From NCBI GenBank assembly GCA_019421015.1, contig JAHZGC010000001.1:131224-167408 (forward strand): a stretch of 36,185 nt of DNA, in the 5' to 3' direction. This document shows positions 1-8,635 of this stretch, piece after piece. The DNA is from Coriobacteriaceae bacterium (lineage in GTDB: Bacteria; Actinomycetota; Coriobacteriia; Coriobacteriales; UMGS124). The translations under genes and the position numbers were made by a program. Position 1 is the stretch's first letter. Every line of letters begins with the position of its first letter. The notes under the pieces were generated by a model that ran no database searches, had not been told where the DNA came from, and saw nothing but the letters and a program-made list of their open reading frames with translations.

Positions 1-2539
1 GCGTCAGCCCCCTACTTCTGAAATAGTTGTAGAGTTGCTCAGCGCCGGTAAGGCCGGTTCCTTTCACGGATCCGTCTTTCGCATACACCTTCCCCGCCGC
101 TGAAGCCGCATAAATCAGGGCAATGGCAAAAGAGAGAAGGAAGACAGCGCCAAAAACCATTCTTTCGAGGACCTGGCTTCCTTGGGATGTGAAAGATGAA
201 AACCTCAGGAGGTTGGTACCGAGTACGTTTATGATGTACATGCCGGCGCACATGCCTGCCGCGAGGGTAAACAGCGGAGAGTGCCAAATCCGACCTTCGT
301 CTTGAGTATGGCATTCCGTCTCTTGCTGCATGCAGGCAAAAGAAAAGACGGAAAGACCGCAGGCGAACAGCAACGCCGCACATGCTCCCGTGGCATACGC
401 GACAGGAATGCAGCCGGCACAAATAGAGATTGGCAAAGAGATAGGGCACCCTAATCGCCGGCACCGCCATATATACAAGAGGGAAACAACGATAAGAAGT
501 GGTGCGCAGGCCCACTGCAACGACTTATATGTGTCGCCTCGCCATATCTCCTCCCAGGCAAAGCCTATGCATCCAGCTATGAGGAGGGTGCCCAACGAAC
601 CGCATCCAGTAAATGGAAAGGGAAAGGGGCGCGCAGTGTTTGCACCGCGGTTATTCTTTGCCATCGTTGATACCATTGCGCCAATACAGAGCAAAACCCA
701 TGATGCCAGAATCGCCGCAACCCACGCAAAGTCCCCCATGCATGCGCAGCCGTTGATTGCGGCCGAGATGAAAACCGCCGGCACAAGCGACCGCCGTAAG
801 GCCCGGTGGGTGTGGATGCTTCCAATGATACTCGCGAAACCATAGCAGAAGAACGAAGTGCAGCACGCGGTTGAGGTAACCAGCGCCCCGCGTTTCAAGG
901 GAAGCGCAACTGCGCTATTTGCAACGGAAACGTCAAGATGGAGCAACGCTATAGCGGCAAGGGGCAAAGCAAGGGCGACGGCGGCAAAAACGAGAGTGGA
1001 TGTTTGCCGCTTATGAGAGAACGCATCGTGCGGGATAAGAGCCTGCACGATAAGGGTGATGCCGAGGCCCAATGCGCACCCTATAGCCATAAATCCCGAT
1101 ACTTCCCATATGGAAGCCAAGCGCCCATAAGGCAGCAATATAAGGCTGCCGCAGCTAAGTGCCCCCGAAATCATGCAAACCGTCGGTGCGGTTCTATAGC
1201 GTGCATTCGATGCGGAGCCGTCTTCGGTATGGTTTTTGCGTGCCTCTGGCTCTTTTGCCGAGAATATACCGGTCCGTCGAATTAAGTCAATCGCTAGTTG
1301 ATTTATGTTCGCCACTCCAAGTTTTGAGCAGACCCGCGTGCGCCAAACGCGAATGGTCGAAGGCTGCACCCCTAAAACCTGCGCCGCCTCCGAGGAGCTG
1401 AGACCGAGCACGGCGGCACGGACGGCATTCAATTCGCCCGAAGTCAACCCGAGGGCTGCAAGCAGATTGGCGTCTTTGGCGCTGACGCATGTGGCGAACC
1501 CCGATTTTGCCGTTTGGGTTCTGGCCTGAAGCGACTGCGGGACATCCGATGCGTCTTTGATCGCTGCCTGTGTATTTCGATACGCAATAATCGCAAGCAT
1601 TGCTAGGGATGATAATTGCAAAACGCAGCAACCGACGGCAAGCGCCAGGGAAATCGACGCGGTATTTGGCCAGATGCGTTTAAGTACCTGTGAGAAAAGA
1701 CTTCCTATACAGTCGGCCGCCAGGATCGGTATAAACCCGGGCTGGCCCGTCTTTAGGGCAAGCCACGCAAACGCCCCCATCAGAAACGCCGGGACGACTG
1801 AAAGGGCAGGGACAACCTCAACCCAAAGGTCCGTCGACATATAAACCACATCGCGTATCGGCACCGGAAACGATGGGCCCGGGAGAAAAACTGACCAAGC
1901 CCATGCCCGAACCGTCCCAAACAGGAATGCGATTATATAAACGATGGGAATGCCAACCCGGTCGGGGCAAAGCTTCCCTTTGTCTGGCCGAGACAGTTGG
2001 CCGACATTTACAGGCCCCCCATCGACAGTCCCGAATATGCCCGACATTTGCCCACAGAGTAAGCATACGAATGCTAACAGGCAGCTCAGAAAAGGTTCGT
2101 ATGAATCTACTAAATTGGTCACATCGGTTAGAAATCGGGACACAGGCGTGTTAAACGCCCCAAACGAGATAGAGTTCGGATCCAATGTAGAATGCAGGGA
2201 TGCCGCATCACCCAGGCGTATAGCTCGAGTTAGCAACAGTTTGTATAATCTCAGAGACTCAAATGCACCCAACGCCACGGTGAGCGCCATGCCAAATGCC
2301 CAGACAGCACGCCGAATGCTGCGACGAACTCTAAGGATAGCGCGACGGATGTATGGAAGGGAACACAGCCATAATTCCATCAAAGCCCCTAGTGCCGCAA
2401 AACCATAGGCTCTTGCCTGGGAAACGCTGTCGTATGGCTCGGAGTAGTCCAATAAATAGAGGCCGCCCAGCACTGCACCCAGCCAAATGCACCATAAAAA
2501 CCTGACGGAATGGCCGTGTGATAGGTTGACAGACTGCAT
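1..2539 (-). CDS. Two-module membrane LuxR-type regulator, partial (C-terminus off left edge)
   Basis: I read this minus-strand frame codon by codon from ATG at 2539 (GGAG five bases upstream) to base 1 and found no stop; the gene is cut by the window edge. Residues 1 to about 350 hold several hydrophobic segments. Residues about 360-421 (bases roughly 1275-1460) form a clear LuxR/GerE helix-turn-helix with GLTSGELNAV, SSSEAAQVLGVQPSTIRVW and SKLGVANINQLAID. Family members with this layout normally end there. Here the frame continues through a polar linker into a second set of hydrophobic segments of about 400 residues. The last visible residues, FRSRGLT, resemble the lead-in to another LuxR domain. 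An alternative in-frame ATG lies at 2593 without a good ribosome site. GC is visibly lower than in neighbouring genes (ATA, AGA, CTA and TTA codons are common), which suggests transfer. The ligand and target are unknown. Confidence 0.8.
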   Translation of the reverse strand, partial: MQSVNLSHGHSVRFLWCIWLGAVLGGLYLLDYSEPYDSVSQARAYGFAALGALMELWLCSLPYIRRAILRVRRSIRRAVWAFGMALTVALGAFESLRLYKLLLTRAIRLGDAASLHSTLDPNSISFGAFNTPVSRFLTDVTNLVDSYEPFLSCLLAFVCLLCGQMSGIFGTVDGGPVNVGQLSRPDKGKLCPDRVGIPIVYIIAFLFGTVRAWAWSVFLPGPSFPVPIRDVVYMSTDLWVEVVPALSVVPAFLMGAFAWLALKTGQPGFIPILAADCIGSLFSQVLKRIWPNTASISLALAVGCCVLQLSSLAMLAIIAYRNTQAAIKDASDVPQSLQARTQTAKSGFATCVSAKDANLLAALGLTSGELNAVRAAVLGLSSSEAAQVLGVQPSTIRVWRTRVCSKLGVANINQLAIDLIRRTGIFSAKEPEARKNHTEDGSASNARYRTAPTVCMISGALSCGSLILLPYGRLASIWEVSGFMAIGCALGLGITLIVQALIPHDAFSHKRQTSTLVFAAVALALPLAAIALLHLDVSVANSAVALPLKRGALVTSTACCTSFFCYGFASIIGSIHTHRALRRSLVPAVFISAAINGCACMGDFAWVAAILASWVLLCIGAMVSTMAKNNRGANTARPFPFPFTGCGSLGTLLIAGCIGFAWEEIWRGDTYKSLQWACAPLLIVVSLLYIWRCRRLGCPISLPISICAGCIPVAYATGACAALLFACGLSVFSFACMQQETECHTQDEGRIWHSPLFTLAAGMCAGMYIINVLGTNLLRFSSFTSQGSQVLERMVFGAVFLLSFAIALIYAASAAGKVYAKDGSVKGTGLTGAEQLYNYFRSRGLT

Positions 2540-2589
2540 GAACGCTCCGTCCAATTCGAAGATATTCGGATATATATAGTTGATTTTAA

Positions 2590-3285
2590 TCATATCAAAT
2601 ACCGCATTTCCGACGAAGTGCGTGTCGTGGCGGGCAACGGTAGGGAACCTTGGTTTGCAAGTCCATCGAAATACTTCCAACACTCAACGAGACATGTCGC
2701 GATGAGTCTAGGAACCCTTCCCCTCGAAGGCCAGAGAGGCCAAGGAGACAGCAACGCCGATATGAATTGAAAGGCAGCGTCATCGGGATTGGCGTCGTAG
2801 GAGCCGTAGACGATATTGGCCCGAGGGAGAATCTCCAGCATCGAGCCGGGAAAATTGGCAAGGAACAGGTCCCACGAGTTGACTTTCGCGTCGGCGGAAC
2901 CAAAGGTGATCATGGGCGCGCTTGTCATACCGGGCCGCACGGGGGTGACAAAGGGGCTCCCGTCGTTGCGGACGACGCTGAACACGCAGATGATGAGCGT
3001 CCGGTCGCCGACCACGCGGTCGAGGGTGACGGTCACACCCCCGTTGCTTGCCTCGAGCTCCATCGGGGTGCCTATGCCGGCAAGGCGTTCGTTGGCGCCG
3101 TGCGGAATGCCGAGCAGCAGCTGGGTGCTCTCGGCTGCTTCCGAGGGGTCGAGGATGTTGGCATGGGCCGTAACGGGGGCGCCGGCTAGGGTGATTGCCA
3201 AGGAGAGCTAGACAAGAGCGACGGCATACGTTGGCCGTGCAAGGCGCGGGGTGCGGTGCGGGGGTCGTGCGGCCGCCAGCTTCAT
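2590..3285 (-). pseudogene. Broken exported protein gene, DUF4179-like
   Basis: ATG at 3285 has a strong ribosome site (GGGAGG, five bases away) and starts a basic then hydrophobic N-terminus typical of a signal or anchor. Codon 26 is an in-frame TAG (3208-3210). The same frame then resumes with the rest of the hydrophobic segment, an AHA-like cleavage region, and a folded part containing GGVTVTLDRVVGDRTLIICV and FSVVRNDGSPF. That pattern resembles DUF4179 extracellular domains, which often accompany regulatory loci. After about base 2770 the sequence becomes low-quality basic/proline peptide and no longer resembles the family, so the 3' end also appears lost. It lies 81 bases downstream of the BlaR1-like gene and was probably its operon partner. 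The DUF4179 assignment is from remembered family style and is moderate. A translated TTG restart near 3201 is possible but has no ribosome site. Confidence 0.6.
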
Positions 3286-3366
3286 GGATTCCTCCCATGC
3301 GTTTGCGTCCAACGGCCCCGGGGTAGGCCTGTGGCCACCGGAGCCGTCGGGCGCAGGATACCGTCC

Positions 3367-6300
3367 TTAGCTTTCGAGCATAGCCGCTACCTCGGGGTTT
3401 GTATAGTAGGGGGCGAGCCAAGCGCCGGCGCTGGCCAATCCTTCGAGCGTAGCGTCTACATGGTAGGCCTCGGCCAGGTAGTTGACGGAGGAGCAGCAAA
3501 GCTCAATGTGGTGCAAGATGTCTCCCCGAAACAGGACGTAGGCGGAGAAAATCATTTCTTTGCCATCGGCCTGGTAGGCCATGGCGTCGAAGATGGTCTC
3601 CGGAATCTCCGTTACGGGTCCTTGGCTCATGCCGTTTTCCAGATTCTCGCAGCTTTGGAGAAAGTCGATTATGGCCAAGGCCTCCTCCTGGGTTGGGGCC
3701 GGCCCTGCCGAGGCGGGATCAAACGATAGGCCGACGGTTATGGCTTCCACTGGCTCCCCTGCGCGCAGCTGGTTGGGGGAGAGCTGCCGGTAGCCCAGCT
3801 CGTCGGGCTCGCCCAGTACGGTCAGCTTAAGGGTACCTGTTGTGGCGTCGCCAAAGATGCCGCCATCCCTGCAGAAGGCCTTCTCGCCCTCGTCGTAGGC
3901 ATAGCCGTTGTCTTCAAGGTATCCCAGCAGCTGGGATGGCTCCATGGCGAGCAGCGACGAGACTATCGGGAGGTTGGTGTCAAAGGCGGCGTCAACGCCG
4001 GGGTCCTCGCCAGTCGGGCCGTAGAGCTCCTCGGCCGTGTGGATCGGATAGACCTGCTCGAACAGGGGTGTAAAGAACTCCGCCACCGCGTGGGCCTCTT
4101 CCTCGTTCATCTCCGCGATGCCGTAGATGGGGGTCCTGAAATTCTGGAACGCCTGGCCAACCGGGGATTCGATCGGGGTGTATCCAAAGTAGTCGAACTC
4201 GGTGCGCAGGTCGAGAACGCCCTCGGGGTCGGTGTAGTAGAAAGAGACCTGATTGGCCTGGGCGTCGGGTGCTCCGCCCGTGTAACCGTCGATAAAGAGG
4301 CGAACCGGCTGCCCCTGGTAGAACAGCTTGCCGGTGATGGGGTCGCGCGTGACGCCGAGCGACTCGTAGTTGAGATATGACAAGTTGGTTGTCAAAGGGT
4401 TCACGGCGTCGGGGCTCAGCTCGATGTCCAGCATTCCCGCTTCAAGCCCGTGCTCGTACTCTTTGGGCGGGTTGCCGGGATTGTCGACATCGAACACCAC
4501 GTGGACGGTTCCCACCAAGGACGACTCCCGCCATGAGTCGTCGTCCGCAAGGGCCTGGTACGAATAGCGTGCGTCGATGTTGCGGCCTTGGTAGGGGCTG
4601 CCGTAGATGGAGGGGATCTGATGGGTGTCGATGACCTCCAACACACGGTCGGGGTTGGAGAGCTCTGCGGGGTCGACGCTGTCGAGCAGGTTGCTCAGGT
4701 TGGCCCATTCGCCCATTGTCACGGAAAGGTAGTAGCCCATGGGGAGATATTCGAGCTCGTCGAAGCCGCCGATGTTCAACGCCTCGATGGTCTTTGGGTC
4801 GTAGCCCCAGCTGAAGCTAAAGGTCAGAATCCCCTGCACCGGCTCACCCACCGACCGTGCGCCTACAAACTCGTAGCTCTCCCAGTCGTCGCTGGCCAGG
4901 GGCACCAGCGCCAGCTCCAGAAAGGTCGCCATGGTGTTGGAGTTTATCTGGCGCTGAAGCCAGCCGTCGGAGGCAAGCCGGGCGAGCAGGTCCTCGGCGT
5001 CGAGCCCGTCCAAGGCCGCGGGGATGGCCCTGCGGAAGCTGCCGATGTCGATGCTGCTTTGAGGCGAAGACGTCAGAGAATCCCCCAGCCGCGCGTACCG
5101 GTACAGCATCTCGAGCGCATCCCACTCCTCGTCGCTGTACTCATGCGAGGTGATGGGCCGCCCCTCCACCGCGATGCCGGGGGTCGCGCCCTCTGCGAGA
5201 GGGCCCGCCCCAGTCTGGACGGCTGCGGGCTCCGCGGATTCCGACGGCGCGGGCGCCGAGGTGGCGAGTGCGGTGGGCACGGCGATCAGAACGGCGGCCG
5301 AGGCGATGCAGGCACCCCAAGACGTTGGACGGTACTTCACGACAGACACCACCCTTTCTTCGATCGAGTTCTTAGCGAACGCACTGGCAAGTGGGGCTAT
5401 CCGTGCACCCTCCACATTGCTGGTCTCAAGCAACATACGGGCGTAGGACGCGCGCTGTCCTGGCAGGAGGCGCCGAGCCACCCGTGCGTCGCAGCTCAGC
5501 TCGATGTCGCGGTTGGCAACGACGTACATGACCCAGGCCAGCGGGTTGAACCAGTGCACGCACGCAGCGAGTACGAGGGCCAGCTTCCAGAGCGCGTCAA
5601 AACGTTTGACGTGCGCATATTCGTGGGCGAGCACGAGATTGACTGTGCGGGAATCGTCCCAGTTAAACGCCGGCGGCACTAAGACTACGGGGCTCAGGAT
5701 GCCGTAGGTCAACGGTGCGTTCACGGCTGCGCAGCAGCGAATGGAGAGGGGTCGGCGCAGCGGGTGCTCCCGAAGCCATTGCATGGCCTGCGGGCAGGTT
5801 ACGGGGACAGATGCCTTGAATCGCAGCCATCCGTGCAGGTAGAGCACCGCAAACCCAAGGAGGCACAGCGACGAGCCGACAATCCAGACCCACGCCCACC
5901 AAGGCAGTGCATTCGAGGTAGCGTGCGCCAAAGTGCTCAGAAGGCCGGCGGGGGTAGCGGGGCTGCTGTTGGGGTCAAACGTGGCGGGATCTATGGCTGC
6001 GACCTGGGGCAGGTCGGGAGCCTGCTCCGTGGGGACGGGCAGCGGAGAAACACCGACGGATGAGGAAACGGTCGTCGAGGAGGGTACGCCGCCCGGCGAC
6101 GAAGCCGCACCGGTGGAGACACCCGTGTTTTTGGGAGCGGCCGTGCCAGAAGCGGCCGTGCTTCCGACCCCAAGGCCTTCTCCGCCACCGGGCCTATGGG
6201 GTTGCAGGTGCGAGGCGAGGCCCCAAAGTCCCAGGGGGTTCGCCACAAAGAGGGGAACGAGCAGACGTGCTACCACCAGGACCCACAGAGCGCAGAAGGT

Positions 6301-6396
6301 GGCCTTGGGCAGGCGGTCGAGCAGAAGGGCGCGCAGCACCAGGATAGCCACGATCATGGCGGACCCCTGGACGCCCATGAGCAGGAGGTTTGTCAT
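3367..6396 (-). CDS. BlaR1-like M56 zinc metallopeptidase sensor with non-penicillin-binding ectodomain
   Basis: Membrane protein of about 1009 residues. N-terminal membrane segments (about 3-60) are followed by a Ser/Thr/Pro/Gly-rich linker (about 65-160), further membrane segments, and the M56 peptidase core with HEYAH at about 258-262 and the downstream Glu ligand in RDIELSCDARV near 300. A last membrane helix lies near 360-380. BlaR1/MecR1 proteins use this peptidase to inactivate the partner repressor after sensing a signal outside. The roughly 620-residue exterior part shows no SxxK beta-lactam-binding serine motif that I can find, so the signal is probably not a beta-lactam. It contains two related blocks (GLDAEDLLARLASDGW near 465-480 and LAMEPSQLLGYLEDNGY near 817-833), suggesting an internal duplication. 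The ATG overlaps the repressor stop (TGATG), so the two are translationally coupled. A GTG one codon upstream is the alternative start. Confidence 0.85.
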   Translation of the reverse strand: MTNLLLMGVQGSAMIVAILVLRALLLDRLPKATFCALWVLVVARLLVPLFVANPLGLWGLASHLQPHRPGGGEGLGVGSTAASGTAAPKNTGVSTGAASSPGGVPSSTTVSSSVGVSPLPVPTEQAPDLPQVAAIDPATFDPNSSPATPAGLLSTLAHATSNALPWWAWVWIVGSSLCLLGFAVLYLHGWLRFKASVPVTCPQAMQWLREHPLRRPLSIRCCAAVNAPLTYGILSPVVLVPPAFNWDDSRTVNLVLAHEYAHVKRFDALWKLALVLAACVHWFNPLAWVMYVVANRDIELSCDARVARRLLPGQRASYARMLLETSNVEGARIAPLASAFAKNSIEERVVSVVKYRPTSWGACIASAAVLIAVPTALATSAPAPSESAEPAAVQTGAGPLAEGATPGIAVEGRPITSHEYSDEEWDALEMLYRYARLGDSLTSSPQSSIDIGSFRRAIPAALDGLDAEDLLARLASDGWLQRQINSNTMATFLELALVPLASDDWESYEFVGARSVGEPVQGILTFSFSWGYDPKTIEALNIGGFDELEYLPMGYYLSVTMGEWANLSNLLDSVDPAELSNPDRVLEVIDTHQIPSIYGSPYQGRNIDARYSYQALADDDSWRESSLVGTVHVVFDVDNPGNPPKEYEHGLEAGMLDIELSPDAVNPLTTNLSYLNYESLGVTRDPITGKLFYQGQPVRLFIDGYTGGAPDAQANQVSFYYTDPEGVLDLRTEFDYFGYTPIESPVGQAFQNFRTPIYGIAEMNEEEAHAVAEFFTPLFEQVYPIHTAEELYGPTGEDPGVDAAFDTNLPIVSSLLAMEPSQLLGYLEDNGYAYDEGEKAFCRDGGIFGDATTGTLKLTVLGEPDELGYRQLSPNQLRAGEPVEAITVGLSFDPASAGPAPTQEEALAIIDFLQSCENLENGMSQGPVTEIPETIFDAMAYQADGKEMIFSAYVLFRGDILHHIELCCSSVNYLAEAYHVDATLEGLASAGAWLAPYYTNPEVAAMLES

Positions 6397-6809
6397 CACG
6401 AGGTTGCCTCCTGATCGTTTTGGTCGGGGGACTGGCCTGCGGTCTTTTGCGCCTCGGCCTCGTCGATGAGGGCACTGAGGCGGGCGAACTCCTCGGCCGA
6501 GATCTTTTTGCGCTTGATGAGCGAGGAAAACAACTTGTCGACCGAGCCGTTGAAGATGCGGTCGATGAACTCGTCGGTCTCGCTGGCCTGCACGTCGTCC
6601 TGGGCGATCAGGGCCCGGCAGCGGTAGCCGGGCTCCACGCGCTCGATGGCTCCCTTGGCGATGCAGCGGGTTATGAGCGTGTAGGTGGTGCTGCTCTTGT
6701 AGTCCATGGTCTGGGCCAGCTCGTCGACCACGGCGCGGGCCGGCACCTCTCCCTCGCGCCAGAGTACGTCCATCACCTTGAGCTCAGAGTCGAACAGCTT
6801 GACGGCCAT
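6396..6809 (-). CDS. BlaI/MecI/CopY-family transcriptional repressor
   Basis: A 137-residue protein of normal family length. It has the BlaI winged-helix opening (FDSELKVMDVLWREGEVPAR), the recognition region with MDYKSSTTYTLITRCIAKGAI, and a C-terminal dimerisation part (ETDEFIDRIFNGSVDKLFSSLIKRKKISAEEFARLSALIDEAE). These repressors bind short dyads as dimers and are cleaved when the partner M56 sensor is activated. The gene is first in an operon with the BlaR1-like gene and overlaps it. The ribosome site GAGGGAGG lies about ten bases before ATG. Its own promoter carries two matching dyads, so autoregulation is likely. The regulated resistance or envelope gene, if any beyond the operon, is not obvious here. 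Confidence 0.92.
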   Translation of the reverse strand: MAVKLFDSELKVMDVLWREGEVPARAVVDELAQTMDYKSSTTYTLITRCIAKGAIERVEPGYRCRALIAQDDVQASETDEFIDRIFNGSVDKLFSSLIKRKKISAEEFARLSALIDEAEAQKTAGQSPDQNDQEATS

Positions 6810-6842
6810 GGTGCCGGTGCCTCCCTCGATTGTGCGCCTGCG

Positions 6843-6898
6843 AGTCTACTGGAGTAGACTGTGGTTTGAGTCTACTCTGGTAGACGAAAGGGAGTCAA
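6843..6898 (-). promoter_or_regulatory. Promoter and twin operators of the BlaI/BlaR-like operon
   Basis: Two dyads of the form GTCTAC-N4-GTAGAC occur at 6844-6859 and 6870-6885, 26 bases apart. The first extends to a perfect AGTCTACT/AGTAGACT inverted repeat. Reading the minus strand, TTGACT (6898-6893) and TAGACT (6874-6869) with an 18-base spacer make a credible sigma-A promoter. The upstream dyad fills the spacer and touches the -10, and the downstream dyad covers the start region. This is the geometry expected for repression by BlaI. The core differs from the usual TACA-TGTA operator, which is an inference from known BlaI/CopY sites. Confidence 0.8.
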
Positions 6899-6933
6899 GG
6901 GACGGGCCTGGGCCATGGATTCCCACTTGGGGT

Positions 6934-8295
6934 TTAGGCCAGTTCTTTTTCGACGGACTGAACTGCAAGAATCAGTTCGTCGCGCCGGTGGATACCGAGT
7001 TTGGTGTAGATGTGCGATGAGTGCGCCCGCACGGTTCCCTCCGAAATTCCCAGCTGGCTGCAGATACCCGGCCGTGAATATCCCCGCGACAGCATAAGCG
7101 CGATTTCTGCTTCTCGGGTGGTGAGGTCAAATTGGTCGCGCAACATGGCCAAAACGCGTGTTTCATGGTCGGCGTGCTTGCGATTGGCCCGATCGGCGAA
7201 GTCCTCTTCCTGGCGGCCGTAGACCGTGTGAAGGCTTGACGCGGTGGCCCAGATCAAGGTGGCCGGCACAGCAACGAACGACAATACCTCCAATGCTGCG
7301 GGAACTACGAATAGATTCCTGCCGTACAGCCCGATGGACCAGCCTATGAGGAGCGCCGCTTTTTCGGTTGCGCTCAAAAAAGCCCCGCTCATGTGCATGG
7401 ACTCTTTGAGTCCCGAAAGCTGAAACGATGACACGAATAGCCATGGCAGCCAGATAATCAAAAAACTCAGGCTGCCAAGCATTTGGCTGCCGGTTTCGGA
7501 AAAGGGGAATGCCAGAAGCACGGCGAGGACCACGGGTGCCACGGGCACCATCTCGCAGACGAGGTTGCGCTTCTCGGCGTTTAAAAACTGCAAGCATCCC
7601 AGGCAGGCCACGAGCTCGACGGCCATGAGCCAGGGAGAGGCGGCACTTCCAGGTATAGCAACGAGCAACGTGCCGATGGCAAGCCCCAGGAGGAACCTTC
7701 CTCCGTAAAAGCGCGCCACACGGAGCCCATCGATGTCGCGGAGCGCCTTTGACTCCGATGCTGAGAAATAGATGTCCCCCTTAATCAGCACCATGCCCGA
7801 AATGCAGCGGGCCAATATATTGAGTCGATCGTTTGCGCCGGCGAACTGCAGCGAGATTAACGATATGACCATCGCCAGGGCAAATGAGACGAGGGCTGTG
7901 TAGGCGGCGTTGCGTCCAGCGGTCCGCTTATCGAGGGAGGCGAAGGCATAGCTCCATAACAGAACGGGTATGGCGATGTTGATGGAAAGCAAAAGCAGGA
8001 ATGCGATGACGTAGGCATGCTCTTGCGGAGACCCTGGTAAGGGAGCGAAGAAGGTCAACCCTAGGCAGGCGATGCCCGCGATGACGCATGCGCCGGCAAC
8101 TGACGCACGTATACGGGGATTTGCCAGGTGGCGAGCAAACAACGAGAACCCAATGGCCACCAGTACGGAAATGGGGGTGATGACGCTCGAACCGTCGACG
8201 GGCGAGACAAGAGGAGGAAAGAACTCTACACCCTGATAGAGGAGCGAGGCCCAGTGTAGGGCGGCGCCAATGACAAGATGCCAACTTGCACCCAT
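6934..8295 (-). CDS. Multi-pass membrane regulator with C-terminal LuxR HTH
   Basis: A 453-residue protein. Residues 1 to about 365 contain roughly ten hydrophobic segments, and the C-terminal part (about 388-450) is a LuxR/GerE domain with FDLTTREAEIALMLSRGYSR, GICSQLGISEGTVRAHSSHI and YTKLGIHRRDEL. The start is supported by a GGGGGGAGG ribosome site seven bases before ATG. It is divergent from the flavoprotein gene at 8636, with a 340-base gap. By analogy with similar pairs in Eggerthellaceae it probably senses a compound at or in the membrane and controls that flavoprotein. The ligand is unknown. Confidence 0.88.
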   Translation of the reverse strand: MGASWHLVIGAALHWASLLYQGVEFFPPLVSPVDGSSVITPISVLVAIGFSLFARHLANPRIRASVAGACVIAGIACLGLTFFAPLPGSPQEHAYVIAFLLLLSINIAIPVLLWSYAFASLDKRTAGRNAAYTALVSFALAMVISLISLQFAGANDRLNILARCISGMVLIKGDIYFSASESKALRDIDGLRVARFYGGRFLLGLAIGTLLVAIPGSAASPWLMAVELVACLGCLQFLNAEKRNLVCEMVPVAPVVLAVLLAFPFSETGSQMLGSLSFLIIWLPWLFVSSFQLSGLKESMHMSGAFLSATEKAALLIGWSIGLYGRNLFVVPAALEVLSFVAVPATLIWATASSLHTVYGRQEEDFADRANRKHADHETRVLAMLRDQFDLTTREAEIALMLSRGYSRPGICSQLGISEGTVRAHSSHIYTKLGIHRRDELILAVQSVEKELA

Positions 8296-8635
8296 AGGTC
8301 AACCTCCCCCCTCGACAGCAACCCATGGCAGTTTACAGAATCTGTCCCCTTCCGAGTTCAAGACATATAGAAGCAAAGCTTACTGCAGCCCTTGGGATAG
8401 CCTGTAAGCAAAGGGGATGATTTGGGGGCCGGGGCGGTTAAGGGTGCCCATCGTCCGGTTTATCGGATGCGCCGGATGTCCCCGCCGCATCATGATGAGG
8501 CCGCTTCGTACGCAGGTCTCGGTTCCACGGCGCAACGGGTTTACTGCGTATGGGGGAGAAGGGCCGGAGATTGTGCGACGCATAGGGGGCCATGTTCGCG
8601 CATGGCAGACGCACTGGACAGAAGGGAAGCCCATC
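8296..8635. promoter_or_regulatory. Divergent intergenic region with dyads
   Basis: A 340-base gap between divergent regulator and flavoprotein genes; no credible gene was seen. Sequence elements include a perfect ACAGA-A-TCTGT palindrome at 8335-8345 (about 50 bases before the regulator start), GCTTAC/GTAAGC arms at 8378-8383 and 8404-8409 with the direct repeat AAGCAAAG nearby, the self-complementary CATCATGATG at 8488-8497, and GCCGGATGTCC at 8471-8481, which recurs upstream of the next flavoprotein. They are candidate binding sites only. The in-frame extension of the downstream gene into this region has no ribosome site and no signal-peptide character. Confidence 0.45.

Noticed and set aside
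123..2408. Several plus-strand short frames over the first 2.4 kb
   Set aside because: They are antisense to a continuous minus-strand membrane LuxR frame and lack ribosome sites.
3201..3285. A 25-codon leader peptide before a TTG-started gene
   Set aside because: The frame is unbroken apart from the TAG, and no ribosome site precedes the TTG. A nonsense mutation is simpler.
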